From positions 2,355,656 through 2,419,655 of the forward strand of contig NZ_AP014815.1 of assembly GCF_001548095.1 (NCBI RefSeq): a DNA stretch of 64,000 nt, read 5' to 3'. The notes beneath the pieces were generated by a model. The model saw nothing but the letters and a program-made list of their open reading frames with translations. It did no database searches and was not told where the DNA came from. Below, in pieces: positions 51,738 through 60,640 of the stretch. The translations under genes and the position numbers were made by a program. The DNA is from Geminocystis sp. NIES-3708. Lineage in GTDB: Bacteria; Cyanobacteriota; Cyanobacteriia; Cyanobacteriales; Cyanobacteriaceae. Each line of letters opens with the position of its first letter. Within the stretch, counting starts at the first letter, position 1.

Positions 51738-53006
51738 TTAACTCCATTTTGCTGATATATATATGCTTGTTTTTAAGGCTTGAGATAATTGTAAAACTGA
51801 GTTTTGATAATTTTTGACTTCCATGATGAATGGTAAATCTTCTAATCCTTTAACCGTTAATGTTGCTTTGGAATCAATATCTTTAATCGCTGTGATAATC
51901 TCATACTTCCCCGGCATTAAGGGTAGTTCTTCAACGACACAAGAAAATTTATTAATTCCTATCTCCAGTGAGTAAAGACGATCGCCTTCACCGCTCTGCA
52001 TAACTGCTAAATGATTTGAGTTACCGAAACTGATGAGAATAAAAGGGGCTACCGATGGTTTTTTAATGGGAGAATCACAAATTAACTCAAATAGAACTTT
52101 TCCGCCTGACTGTATCTGTTCTGTATTTAAAGGTGTAATCTTCAAATCCAAGATTTTGACTAAACCATATTCTTCTTTTGTTTCGGTCAATAGTTGCTTT
52201 GTTTCCTCGCAAAAAAGAGGTTCTAACATTGATTCCCTTTGTGTTTTTATCTGCATTAATTCATAATAATCAGACATAGCTTTTTCTGTCGATTCTTGAC
52301 TAATAATTTGTCCTTGATCTAAGATTAAACAACGATGACAAAGAGATTGAATTTGATACAGATGATGAGAAACTAAGATAATGCTTCCCCCCGAATCAAG
52401 ATAATTTCTTAGAAAAGAAGCAAATTTTTCCTGAAATCTCATATCACCGACTCCAAGAGCTTCATCAATAATAAATACATCTGGACGCAAACGAGTATAA
52501 ATTGAAAATACAAGACGTAATCTCATTCCTGCACTATATGTACCCAACGGAGCATCAATAAAGTCAGAAATACCTGAATATTGAATAATTCCGTCAATTT
52601 CTTTGACAATTTTTCGAGTTGATAAACCGTGCAGGGATAATTTATTATAAATATTTTCTCGTCCCGTTTGTAATGGGTTTAATCCAGATTGTTGATCGAT
52701 CGTAACAATATTATCAGTATACCAACGGATTTCACCTTCTGTGGGGCGTATAATCCCCATTAATAAATTAATTAAAGTACTTTTCCCTGAACCATTATGA
52801 CCAATTAACCCAAGGGCTTCGCCTCTATTTAGTTTAAAGTTAATATTTTTCAAACACCAAAATTCGCCTTTTCTTAACTTTTTACTTGCTTCTGGTAAAC
52901 AACGAAATTCCCCAAAAATGTCTGTTAGAGTATATCTGAAAGCTAGTTTTGGCTCTCGACAAAATCGTTTAGATAAATTTTGAGTTTCTAAAAGCAAATC
53001 TCCCAT
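51738..53006 (-). CDS. Wzt-like ATPase of polysaccharide ABC exporter (set 1)
   Basis: A 422-residue ATPase. Walker A GHNGSGKST at residues 69-77, signature YSAGMRLRL at 157-165 and Walker B VFIIDEALGVGD at 177-188 are clear. From about residue 270 an extra domain follows, the Wzt C-terminal carbohydrate-binding type (LVKILDLKITPLNTEQI, FSCVVEELPLMPGKYEI), which recognises the finished glycan. One base separates it from the permease gene. It pairs with the Wzm-like protein at 53008-53892. Confidence 0.92.
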   Translation of the reverse strand: MGDLLLETQNLSKRFCREPKLAFRYTLTDIFGEFRCLPEASKKLRKGEFWCLKNINFKLNRGEALGLIGHNGSGKSTLINLLMGIIRPTEGEIRWYTDNIVTIDQQSGLNPLQTGRENIYNKLSLHGLSTRKIVKEIDGIIQYSGISDFIDAPLGTYSAGMRLRLVFSIYTRLRPDVFIIDEALGVGDMRFQEKFASFLRNYLDSGGSIILVSHHLYQIQSLCHRCLILDQGQIISQESTEKAMSDYYELMQIKTQRESMLEPLFCEETKQLLTETKEEYGLVKILDLKITPLNTEQIQSGGKVLFELICDSPIKKPSVAPFILISFGNSNHLAVMQSGEGDRLYSLEIGINKFSCVVEELPLMPGKYEIITAIKDIDSKATLTVKGLEDLPFIMEVKNYQNSVLQLSQALKTSIYISAKWS

Positions 53007-53007
53007 C

Positions 53008-53892
53008 TTAATTTAAGGTTCGTTCAACTACATAAGGTAAACACATTTTGCAATATAACCAACCAACGAAAAACAAGAATATGGTCATCAAAGTTACAAT
53101 ACAAAAAATTAAGGGATGATTTATCTCTCCTCCATAAGTTAACCAGCGAATTGCCTCAAATATATGGGTGAGAGGATTATACAAAAAAATGCGATGTAAT
53201 AAAGTTCCATCAGACGGCATGACAAATACTGGAGTGATACCAAACAAAAACCAAGGTAAAACTTGCATTATACTATCGAGATCGTTACTAAGAGCATTCC
53301 AAGGAGCTAATAATAATCCCATACCAGAACCAAGAAGAATCAACAATAAAAAACCAAGAGGCAGAAGAATAATAGTTACCTTTGGTGTAATATCAAAAAA
53401 TATTAAGACGGCTAGAAGAACGGGTAAGCGCATAAATAAGTTAAACATATTTTCGCCAAAACCTGCTAGGATAAAAGCTTCAAGGGGAATTTTTTGACGT
53501 ATGAACAAGTGAAGATTATAAGTTAAAAACATTCTTTGGCTATTAAAACTTTCCAAAAATATTTGCATCATAACAATGCCAAAAATACCATAGACTTGAG
53601 GGGGTACATTTTGGCTTGTTAATGCTAAGATACCTGCTCTTTGACCTAAAGTTAATAAAATAGCAATTAAAGCTGAGGGAACAAAAGCCCAAAATAGCCC
53701 TAAAGAAGAATAACGATAACGTTTAACTACATTTTGGATAAATAATCGTTTAGCAAAAGGAAGTACTTGAATAACATCTTTTTGAGCAGTTTTCAAAAAA
53801 GACTTGAAGGGAAGTAATTGACTACTGGCATTATAGACAATAGAAGGAGAGACATTTGTTTTGTTGTTTTCAGAATTATTCATGAATATCAA
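53008..53892 (-). CDS. Wzm-like permease of polysaccharide ABC exporter (set 1)
   Basis: A 294-residue ABC-2 type membrane protein with about six helices (GLFWAFVPSALIAILLTLG, VTIILLPLGFLLLILLGSG, FCIVTLMTIFLFFVGWLY) and the conserved RYRYSSLGLFWAF cytoplasmic entry and NPLTHIFEAIRW motif near the C-terminus. It forms the channel of an O-antigen-type exporter with the following ATPase. The operon of permease, ATPase and sulfotransferase runs against the flippase copy 2 upstream of it. Confidence 0.9.
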   Translation of the reverse strand: MIFMNNSENNKTNVSPSIVYNASSQLLPFKSFLKTAQKDVIQVLPFAKRLFIQNVVKRYRYSSLGLFWAFVPSALIAILLTLGQRAGILALTSQNVPPQVYGIFGIVMMQIFLESFNSQRMFLTYNLHLFIRQKIPLEAFILAGFGENMFNLFMRLPVLLAVLIFFDITPKVTIILLPLGFLLLILLGSGMGLLLAPWNALSNDLDSIMQVLPWFLFGITPVFVMPSDGTLLHRIFLYNPLTHIFEAIRWLTYGGEINHPLIFCIVTLMTIFLFFVGWLYCKMCLPYVVERTLN

Positions 53893-53987
53893 GCTCGGTT
53901 AATTACTTATCGGTACTTAGACAAAAATTGAGCATCGAATAAACCCTAAATTGATAGATTTTACAAAGTTAAAAAAATAATTATCTA

Positions 53988-55427
53988 ATGACCATTAATA
54001 AACAGATGTTTCAAGGATTTTTATGGTCAGTTATTCAAAATTGGGGTAGTCAAACAGGTTCATTTATTGTCTTTTTAATTTTAGCCCGTTTACTAACTCC
54101 TCAAGATTTTGGCTTATTAAGTTTAGCTAATATTTTTTTAGCTTTCATGAATATTTTTCTTGAGCAAGGATTTACTTCCGCTTTAATTCAAAGGGAAAAA
54201 TTAGAATCCGAACATTTAAACACAGCTTTTTGCACTCAATTAATAGCGGGAATATCATTAACTTTTATTAGTTTTTTTTTAGCTGAAAATATCGCTACAC
54301 TTTTTCATCAACCTCGATTAACTGTTATTATTAAATGTTTTTCTTTTCTGTTTATTATTGATTCTTTTGGTCTTGTATTTCAAGCCATTCTAAAAAGAGA
54401 TTTAAACTTTAAAATTTTAGCAGTTCGATCGTTAATAGCAATTATTATTAGTGGATTTTTAGCGATTACTTTTGCCTTTTTAGGCTTTGGAGTTTGGAGT
54501 TTAGTCATTCAACAATTTGCTTATGAATCCGTGATTGTTATATTTATGTGGACTGCCATTGATTGACGACCAAAATTAAAGTTTTCTAATCAGCATTTTC
54601 ACGAGTTATTTAGCTTTAGTATTTATATTTTCTTTAGTCAATTTTTAATTTTTTTTTACAGCAAATCAGATAACCTACTTATTGGTTATTTTTTAGGTGA
54701 AATCGCTTTAGGATAGTATACGATCGCCTATCGAATTTTAGAAGTAATGACTCAATTATTAATCGGAGTAATTAATCAAGTCGCCTTTCCAGCTTTTTCA
54801 AAAATACAAACGGATATAAATCTTTTACCCCAAACATTTTTACAGGCAATAAGATTCACCAGTTTAATCGCTTTTCCTGTATTTTTTGGTTTATTAACTT
54901 TAACACCAGAAATAATAATTACCTTATTTGGTAAACAATGGACTCCATCAATTTTAGTACTACAAATATTAATTTTTTCAGGAATTTTATCTTCTTTTTT
55001 TTCCTGTATGGGAGCAATATTTTTAACTTTAGGAAAATCCTATTTACAATTTTTCCTGACTTTAATAACTATTATCCTCAGTGTTACTCTTGCTTGTTTC
55101 CTTATCAAATGGGGAATTATTGCCGTTGCTTTCGCTTTTGTCTTTAGTAGTTACTTAATTTTTCCTTTTGCTTTATGGATGTTAATTAAGTTAATCTCTA
55201 TTTCTCTAAAAGAATATTTACAGCAATTTATTACTCCTTTAATTAGTTCACTTATCATGATATTGGCTATTTTATCGGTTAAATACTTTTTGGCGATGTA
55301 TTTCAACACAATAATTTTATTGATTATCTGTACAATAGTCGCTTCATTAACTTATACAATAAGTATTTTACAAATTAAGGCAATATTCTCTAAACAAAAT
55401 TTATATAATAGGCAACAACAAGAATAA
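53988..55427 (+). pseudogene. Wzx-type polysaccharide flippase, copy 2 (broken)
   Basis: The 480-codon frame starts MTINKQMFQGFLWSVIQNWG and is close to copy 1 at 40631. A TGA at 54564-54566 replaces Trp (copy 1 has TGG in INWRPK), and a TAG at 54714-54716 replaces Tyr (copy 1 has GYYTIAYR). Otherwise the frame is intact to the TAA at 55425-55427. Unlike copy 1 it has no indels at the 3' end. Two nonsense codons mean no full product. The start overlaps no other gene and lies 95 bp from the divergent Wzm gene. Confidence 0.9.
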
Positions 55428-55569
55428 TTCCTAAAAAATAATCATGATTTTTGGTAAAATTGCGTAAGTTCTGATTCTCTGATTAACCTTAGTTCGAGAT
55501 AAAACTCGTTTGAGACATCAATAATTTAGCCCAATTCTATGATCAAATCAATAATCAAAAAGGATATTA

Positions 55570-56646
55570 ATGTCACAACATCAAACAGCAAAAAAAAGTA
55601 AATTACAATCCTATCTTGATTCACGTCCAGATCTAAAATATAAATATACTAAGGTAAGGGATAAAGCCAGTAATATAGTAATCTCAGGATATGATATTAC
55701 AAAGCGGTGTAATCTTCGTTGTGAAGGATGTTTTTTCTTTGAGGGTGAATTATCAACTAAATACGAAGAAATCAAGAATATTGAAGAATATAAAGTTTTT
55801 TTTGCTAATGAGGTGAAACGTGGAATTACTTATCCTCACTTTGCTGGTGCGGAACCCGGATTAGTACAAGATAGGTTATTAGTTGCAAACCAGTTTTGGG
55901 ATAGAGGATTAATTTACACCAATGGCACATTCAAATTTGATCCTGCCATCACTTTTATGAAACATATTTCTGTTTGGGGAAATTTTGAAACCGATGAATA
56001 TCTGAGAGGGGCAGCAGTTTTCAAAAAAGCATTACAAAATGCACAAGGAGACAACAAGTCAATATTTATGTACACCATCAATAAAAAAAACATTGATAAC
56101 ATAAACGAGGTAGTAAAAATTTGTAAGGATCATGGGGTTAAAATTTCCTTTAATCACTATAGTCCTTCTCGTCAATATGAAAACAAAATTGAATTGAATG
56201 AGAAAACCCAAGAATATAGCACATTTCGTCTATCCACAAAGGACGATAATCTAATGCTAACCCAAGATGATTTAAAAAGAATTCGTGACATCTTAGAGGA
56301 AAGAATAGATCAAGATCCTCAAACCGTAATTTATTCCAAATACTATAACGAATATGTCAATAGTGGTAAAACGTTATGGAATTTCGACAAAGCTACAGAC
56401 ATCGCTAAAGATTGCATAATTTTGAACAAGCCATATCATCGACAACATCATACAGACTTTTCCTATGATGATAACGAATGTTGTATTGCTAACACAGACT
56501 GCCGAGAGTGTAGACACTATGTATCAGTATATACTAAACTAATGGATGGCATTAGACCTGCATTAAAATCTCTTGAATCTTTTGAAAGTTGGTTGGATAT
56601 TTATTACACATGGTGTAAACTACACTTTGTTGATTGGGAGTCTTAA
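55570..56646 (+). CDS. Radical SAM protein of unknown specificity
   Basis: A 358-residue radical SAM enzyme. The cluster motif CxxxCxxC is at C47, C51, C54 in TKRCNLRCEGC. SAM-binding text follows (FAGAEPGLVQDRLLVANQFW, GLIYTNGTFKFDP). A C-terminal cysteine group (NECCIANTDCRECRHY, near residues 308-323) could bind an additional Fe-S cluster, as in SPASM or twitch domains. The HYSPSRQYENK segment after the TIM barrel core is not characteristic of a known subfamily. It starts a unit with a cytidylyltransferase and a small glycosyltransferase. The substrate is unknown. Confidence 0.85.
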   Translation: MSQHQTAKKSKLQSYLDSRPDLKYKYTKVRDKASNIVISGYDITKRCNLRCEGCFFFEGELSTKYEEIKNIEEYKVFFANEVKRGITYPHFAGAEPGLVQDRLLVANQFWDRGLIYTNGTFKFDPAITFMKHISVWGNFETDEYLRGAAVFKKALQNAQGDNKSIFMYTINKKNIDNINEVVKICKDHGVKISFNHYSPSRQYENKIELNEKTQEYSTFRLSTKDDNLMLTQDDLKRIRDILEERIDQDPQTVIYSKYYNEYVNSGKTLWNFDKATDIAKDCIILNKPYHRQHHTDFSYDDNECCIANTDCRECRHYVSVYTKLMDGIRPALKSLESFESWLDIYYTWCKLHFVDWES

Positions 56647-56678
56647 AAAGAATTCCGTAAATTAATCGAAATGTTGGA

Positions 56679-57167
56679 ATGGAACAATTATCAAGACATA
56701 TAGTATATACGGCTGGGACATTTGACCTGTTGCATAAAGGACACGTTGAGTTATTTCGCAAGTGTAACCAAATAGGAAATTTCTTGATAGTTGTGCTAAA
56801 TACAGATAATTTTATTGAAACATATAAAGGGCAACCACCTATTCTGTCTTATGAAGAGCGAGAAGCGATTATTATAACGAATAGTTTTGTGAATCAGGTT
56901 ATTCCCAATGTTGAGTGTGAAAAATGTTTTTATACCATTAAAAATCATGCTGTTGCTCACGGATATGGCAATATGTTTAGTATAGTTATAGGTGATGATT
57001 GGAACTCTGAGAATTATCCGATTCAGATGGGTGTAAGCAATATTGATCTTGATTTATTTCATAGAGTTGTCAAATATGTTCCTCGATATAAGGGGATTAG
57101 TACAACAGATATAAAAAATAGGATTATAAAACAATGGCAAAAATCTTCAGATTGTGGCGAAAAATAG
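56679..57167 (+). CDS. Cytidylyltransferase-like nucleotidyltransferase
   Basis: A 162-residue protein of the HxGH nucleotidyltransferase superfamily. GTFDLLHKGHVELFRK (residues 12-27, HKGH 18-21) binds the nucleotide, and RYKGISTTDIKNRI (near the C-terminus) is the RxxGISTT motif of CTP:glycerol-3-phosphate or ethanolamine-phosphate cytidylyltransferases. It likely makes a CDP-activated alcohol for a surface polymer. It lies 32 bp after the radical SAM gene and overlaps the next gene by 34 bp, so these three genes are coupled. Confidence 0.85.
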   Translation: MEQLSRHIVYTAGTFDLLHKGHVELFRKCNQIGNFLIVVLNTDNFIETYKGQPPILSYEEREAIIITNSFVNQVIPNVECEKCFYTIKNHAVAHGYGNMFSIVIGDDWNSENYPIQMGVSNIDLDLFHRVVKYVPRYKGISTTDIKNRIIKQWQKSSDCGEK

Positions 57168-57760
57168 CTAATCTATCCAAAAAGTGTCTTGTTTTTTTAT
57201 ACAGAAAGATTTGCTATCTTGTAAGATCGCACCTAACGGTTACTGTGGCTATTATTTGCCATGAACAAAATATAGAGGGTATTAAAAGAATTATAGAACG
57301 TCAAACAAAAAAACCTGACAATATTGTTTTGTACTATAGTAACGAATATTTTGGAGATGCCCCCCCTGAATGGAAAATTGTTCAATGTCCGAACTTAAAT
57401 GATTGGGGACATGGTAAATGTAAACAAGCTATTGAAGAAGCAACGTCTGACTTTATTTGCTTTTTCAACGCAGATAGTTATTACGAGGATAATTACTTGT
57501 TAGAAATGATGAAACGAGCAAGAGAAGGCTTTGATGTTGTTCTATGTGATTTTAAACATCGTCCAGATAGTAATGTTATTGTTGCACATCCGATAATTGG
57601 TGGTACTGATAGAGGAAATGTACTTGTTTGTGTAAAAGAAGCTCGTCCTGTAGGCTATAACCACTCAATTTATGAAGCTGACGGTTTGTTGATTCAAGAT
57701 ATGGTAAAACAGGGTGCATCTTGGATTCGAGTTAACAAATGTCTTTATATAAACAACTAA
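57134..57760 (+). CDS. Small family 2-like glycosyltransferase
   Basis: A 208-residue GT-A-like protein. The TVTVAIICHEQNIEGIKRIIER start and the FICFFNADSYYEDNYLLEMM block with a DXD-type NADS suggest a truncated but ordered GT2 fold; HPIIGGTDRGNVLVCV and YNHSIYEADGLLIQDMV close it. It is shorter than usual (about 250-300). It begins inside the cytidylyltransferase gene (34-bp overlap) and its stop codon abuts that of the convergent DUF1796-like gene. Confidence 0.78.
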   Translation: MAKIFRLWRKIANLSKKCLVFLYRKICYLVRSHLTVTVAIICHEQNIEGIKRIIERQTKKPDNIVLYYSNEYFGDAPPEWKIVQCPNLNDWGHGKCKQAIEEATSDFICFFNADSYYEDNYLLEMMKRAREGFDVVLCDFKHRPDSNVIVAHPIIGGTDRGNVLVCVKEARPVGYNHSIYEADGLLIQDMVKQGASWIRVNKCLYINN

Positions 57761-58366
57761 CTAATTTAACTCATCTCTAATTTCATCCCTAGACAATTTC
57801 ATAATTTCATAGTGTTTTTCCATAATTTTTTTGTTAAATTCAGGTGTAAAACATTTAATATTGTATCGTAATTTAGGATATTTTTTGTTGATTGTATAAT
57901 TGAGAATATCCATATTTTTTTGATACCTTGAGATTAAAAATAATATCATGTTCTCATTGCTGAGATAACTTCTAAAATTGTTTATTCTATCCCTGTAACG
58001 TTTTTTAAACAAAAAGTAGTTATTCTTGATATAATGGTTGATTCCTCCAGTCCATTTTTGCGTTATGTATAAATTAGCGTGGCCAGGGCTTTCATGATTA
58101 AAAATAAATCTATATCTATTATTATATAAAAGTTTTTCACCCCTTATAATTCCGCCCACCGAAAAAGGAGCTTCAATTATTTCTAAATATCTGGGGTCAC
58201 AAAAAAATTCAAAATTTTCTTCCAAACATAAAATGATGCCATTATAATTACTTATACATTCATCAAAAGGACACGTTTTGTATCCGTTTTCCTTTCGTTT
58301 TCTTATTCCCATCTGAACACCTTTAATTGCAGGATAACAATTCCATCCCAATGAGATACTTTCCAT
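57761..58366 (-). CDS. DUF1796-like protein (putative papain-like cysteine peptidase fold)
   Basis: A 201-residue protein beginning ESISLGWNC (C10) with TCPFDECISNYNGI at about 31-44 and FIFNHESPGHANL further on, the SLGxxC / PFD / NHE pattern of DUF1796, predicted to be cysteine-peptidase-like. C10 and the histidine of NHE would be the catalytic pair. Family members occur in surface-glycan and capsular clusters but no function has been shown. It is convergent with the small glycosyltransferase with no spacer and divergent from the second Wzm gene. Confidence 0.72.
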   Translation of the reverse strand: MESISLGWNCYPAIKGVQMGIRKRKENGYKTCPFDECISNYNGIILCLEENFEFFCDPRYLEIIEAPFSVGGIIRGEKLLYNNRYRFIFNHESPGHANLYITQKWTGGINHYIKNNYFLFKKRYRDRINNFRSYLSNENMILFLISRYQKNMDILNYTINKKYPKLRYNIKCFTPEFNKKIMEKHYEIMKLSRDEIRDELN

Positions 58367-58423
58367 TTTATTCTGATCCGATTCGGTTTATTATTTCTTA
58401 GTTGTCTATAATATTCCTTTAAT

Positions 58424-59281
58424 ATGATATTTAAGTCATTAGATCGTTTGATCAAACTCTGGATAAATTTTATAAAGAATCGTTATCTTCCTTATTTTAT
58501 TCCTTGGAGTGACAGATGGCTGCTCCAACTTTTCGTTTCCAGACAAATACAAATTAAATATCGTGGTTCTGTCTTGGGATTGGCTTGGAGTTTGTTAACC
58601 CCATTATTTCAGTTAGGGGTTTATACCTTCGTTTTTCAGTATGCTCTGAAGTTGAAGTGGACTGAAAATGATGGAAACACGTTTAATTTTGCTTTGTTCA
58701 TGTTAACTGGGTTAGCAGTTTTCTCATTTTTTGCAGAATGCGTAATTCAAGCCCCAATGTTAATTTTAGAACAGCCCAACTTAGTCAAAAAAGTTCGTTT
58801 CCCAACGGAAATATTAGCTTGGGCATTATTAATATCAACAGGTTTCTCTACACTCATTTTGATAGGATTCTTGCTTCTTAGTTGTTTGATACTAGGTGCA
58901 ACAAGTATAACTCCAGCTTGGTTCACTCTTCCTTTGATTTGGTTTCCTTTAGTACCTTTGGTGTTAGGGATAACTTGGGGTTGCTCTGCCATAGGGGTGT
59001 ATTTTCGAGATTTACGACATATTATTGCTCTTTTTGTGCCATTATTACAGTTTTTAAGCCCCATATTCTACACTGTTTCGGTTCTTCCTGAACGATTCCA
59101 AAGGATTATATATCTAAATCCTCTCACCTTAATCATAGAACAAAGTCGATCAGCGATCTTTTCTGGTTTATACCCTAGTTGGGAAATGTGGATAAATGAA
59201 ATAAGTGCTTGTCTAGTCATTGCGATTCTTGGAGCTATATTGCATAATCGTTTACGCAGAGGTTTTGCAGATGTTGTCTAA
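58424..59281 (+). CDS. Wzm-like permease of polysaccharide ABC exporter (set 2)
   Basis: A 285-residue ABC-2 type permease: RQIQIKYRGSVLGLAWSLLTPL near residue 45 is the conserved entry motif, six hydrophobic helices follow, and SPIFYTVSVLPERFQRIIYLNPLT with IIEQSRS is the usual C-terminal element. It overlaps the ATPase gene by 11 bp (its TAA lies within ATGTTGTCTAA). This is a second, complete exporter in the same locus, only distantly related to set 1. Confidence 0.92.
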   Translation: MIFKSLDRLIKLWINFIKNRYLPYFIPWSDRWLLQLFVSRQIQIKYRGSVLGLAWSLLTPLFQLGVYTFVFQYALKLKWTENDGNTFNFALFMLTGLAVFSFFAECVIQAPMLILEQPNLVKKVRFPTEILAWALLISTGFSTLILIGFLLLSCLILGATSITPAWFTLPLIWFPLVPLVLGITWGCSAIGVYFRDLRHIIALFVPLLQFLSPIFYTVSVLPERFQRIIYLNPLTLIIEQSRSAIFSGLYPSWEMWINEISACLVIAILGAILHNRLRRGFADVV

Positions 59282-60497
59282 ACGAAAAGTTATTTTAGCG
59301 CGGAGAGTGAGCAAAGCTTATGATATTTATCGAACGCCTCTCAATCGTATTATCAGTATGCTATGCTTTAGACCTCGTGGAACACGATCTTTTCATGCAC
59401 TTTCCCAATTAGATCTAGACATATATGCTGGTCAATCTATAGGTATTATCGGCAAAAATGGTGCGGGAAAATCCACTCTTTTACAACTTATTTGTGGCAT
59501 ACTCACCCCAACAACCGGAATGATCAAAGTAAATGGGCGAGTAGCACCTCTTTTAGAACTGGGTGCAGGTTTTAGTCCGAGATTTACTGGGCGAGAAAAT
59601 ATTTTTCTAAATGCCGCTTTATTAGGTCTTTCTAAGGAAGAAACTATGGCTAGTCTTCAAGATATTATCGCCTTTGCAGATATCGGTTCTTTTATTGATC
59701 AACCTGTACGCACCTATTCTAGCGGTATGTATGTACGCCTAGCTTTTGCGATCGCAACTAGCATTCGACCTGATATTTTAGTAATTGATGAAGCGATTGC
59801 AGTCGGTGATGGTCAATTTGCTCGTAAATCCTTCGATCGCATTTTTGAGCTAAAAGAACAAGGAGTAACATTGATTTTCTGCTCCCATTCTTTATTTCAA
59901 ATAGAGGCATTATGCGAAGAAGCACTGTGGCTTCACCAAGGAAAATTACAGGTACAAGGATCAGCCTCATCAGTCGTTACCGAATATGAAACTTGGATGA
60001 ATCAACAATCTCAAACCGATACATATTCACAAATATACGGGGGAGACAGTTCTATAAAAGGACAAGCTAAACTATCTAACATCAAAGTTTGCTGTGATGG
60101 TGTTACAGGAAGTCATCTAAGAGCAAGAAATGGTTTTAGCAACTTAGAAATATTTTTATCTTACCAATCAGATCCAGAATTGCCTCCTCCGACAGTTGGT
60201 GTAACGATTGATGCCGCTGATGGGAGAAAAATAACAAGTAATGGTAGTTGGGTAGATGGTATTGTGCTTGAGAGGGATTCAGAGGGGAAAGGAAGTGTTA
60301 CCTTAACTTATTCTAAGTTACCCTTATTAAAAGGGAAATATTCTCTTTCTGTTTTTCTGATGTGTGAACGTGGTATTCATGTCTATGATGCCGCCGAACA
60401 TATTGGTATAATTATTGTTGACCAAGAGCATATTTTACCCGGATTAGTAACTATTCCTCACCAATGGTTAAGCTCTAATAATTCGGAAAATAGCTGA
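59271..60497 (+). CDS. Wzt-like ATPase of polysaccharide ABC exporter (set 2)
   Basis: A 408-residue ATPase. I use the ATG at 59271, which overlaps the permease stop, rather than the upstream frame extension. Walker A GKNGAGKST is at residues 61-69, signature YSSGMYVRL at about 149-157 and Walker B ILVIDEAIAVGD at about 169-180. A C-terminal Wzt-like domain (from about residue 255: QAKLSNIKVCCDGVTGSH, VTLTYSKLPLLKGKYSL) should bind a particular glycan. Its C-domain differs from set 1, so a different polymer may be exported. Confidence 0.92.
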   Translation: MLSKRKVILARRVSKAYDIYRTPLNRIISMLCFRPRGTRSFHALSQLDLDIYAGQSIGIIGKNGAGKSTLLQLICGILTPTTGMIKVNGRVAPLLELGAGFSPRFTGRENIFLNAALLGLSKEETMASLQDIIAFADIGSFIDQPVRTYSSGMYVRLAFAIATSIRPDILVIDEAIAVGDGQFARKSFDRIFELKEQGVTLIFCSHSLFQIEALCEEALWLHQGKLQVQGSASSVVTEYETWMNQQSQTDTYSQIYGGDSSIKGQAKLSNIKVCCDGVTGSHLRARNGFSNLEIFLSYQSDPELPPPTVGVTIDAADGRKITSNGSWVDGIVLERDSEGKGSVTLTYSKLPLLKGKYSLSVFLMCERGIHVYDAAEHIGIIIVDQEHILPGLVTIPHQWLSSNNSENS

Positions 60498-60640
60498 AAA
60501 TCAATTTGGACATTTCTTTAATATTACAAGTTGACGTGCGGAATGTGGGTTGTAAATAAAAGCATTATAAATTTTTGGAGATGTCTATTGATTTAAAACT
60601 ATTGAAAATTGATTTTTATTCATTTTATCTTGATTTTTAT
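60498..60640. other. Convergent gap, nothing seen
   Basis: AT-rich gap between the converging Wzt set 2 and double-domain glycosyltransferase genes; no hairpin with a T-run and no coding sequence is seen. Confidence 0.3.

Noticed and set aside
34886-54716. Programmed recoding of stop codons to explain the broken frames
   Set aside because: All three stop codons are involved, no recoding element is visible, and two genes also carry frameshifts; decay explains the pattern more simply.
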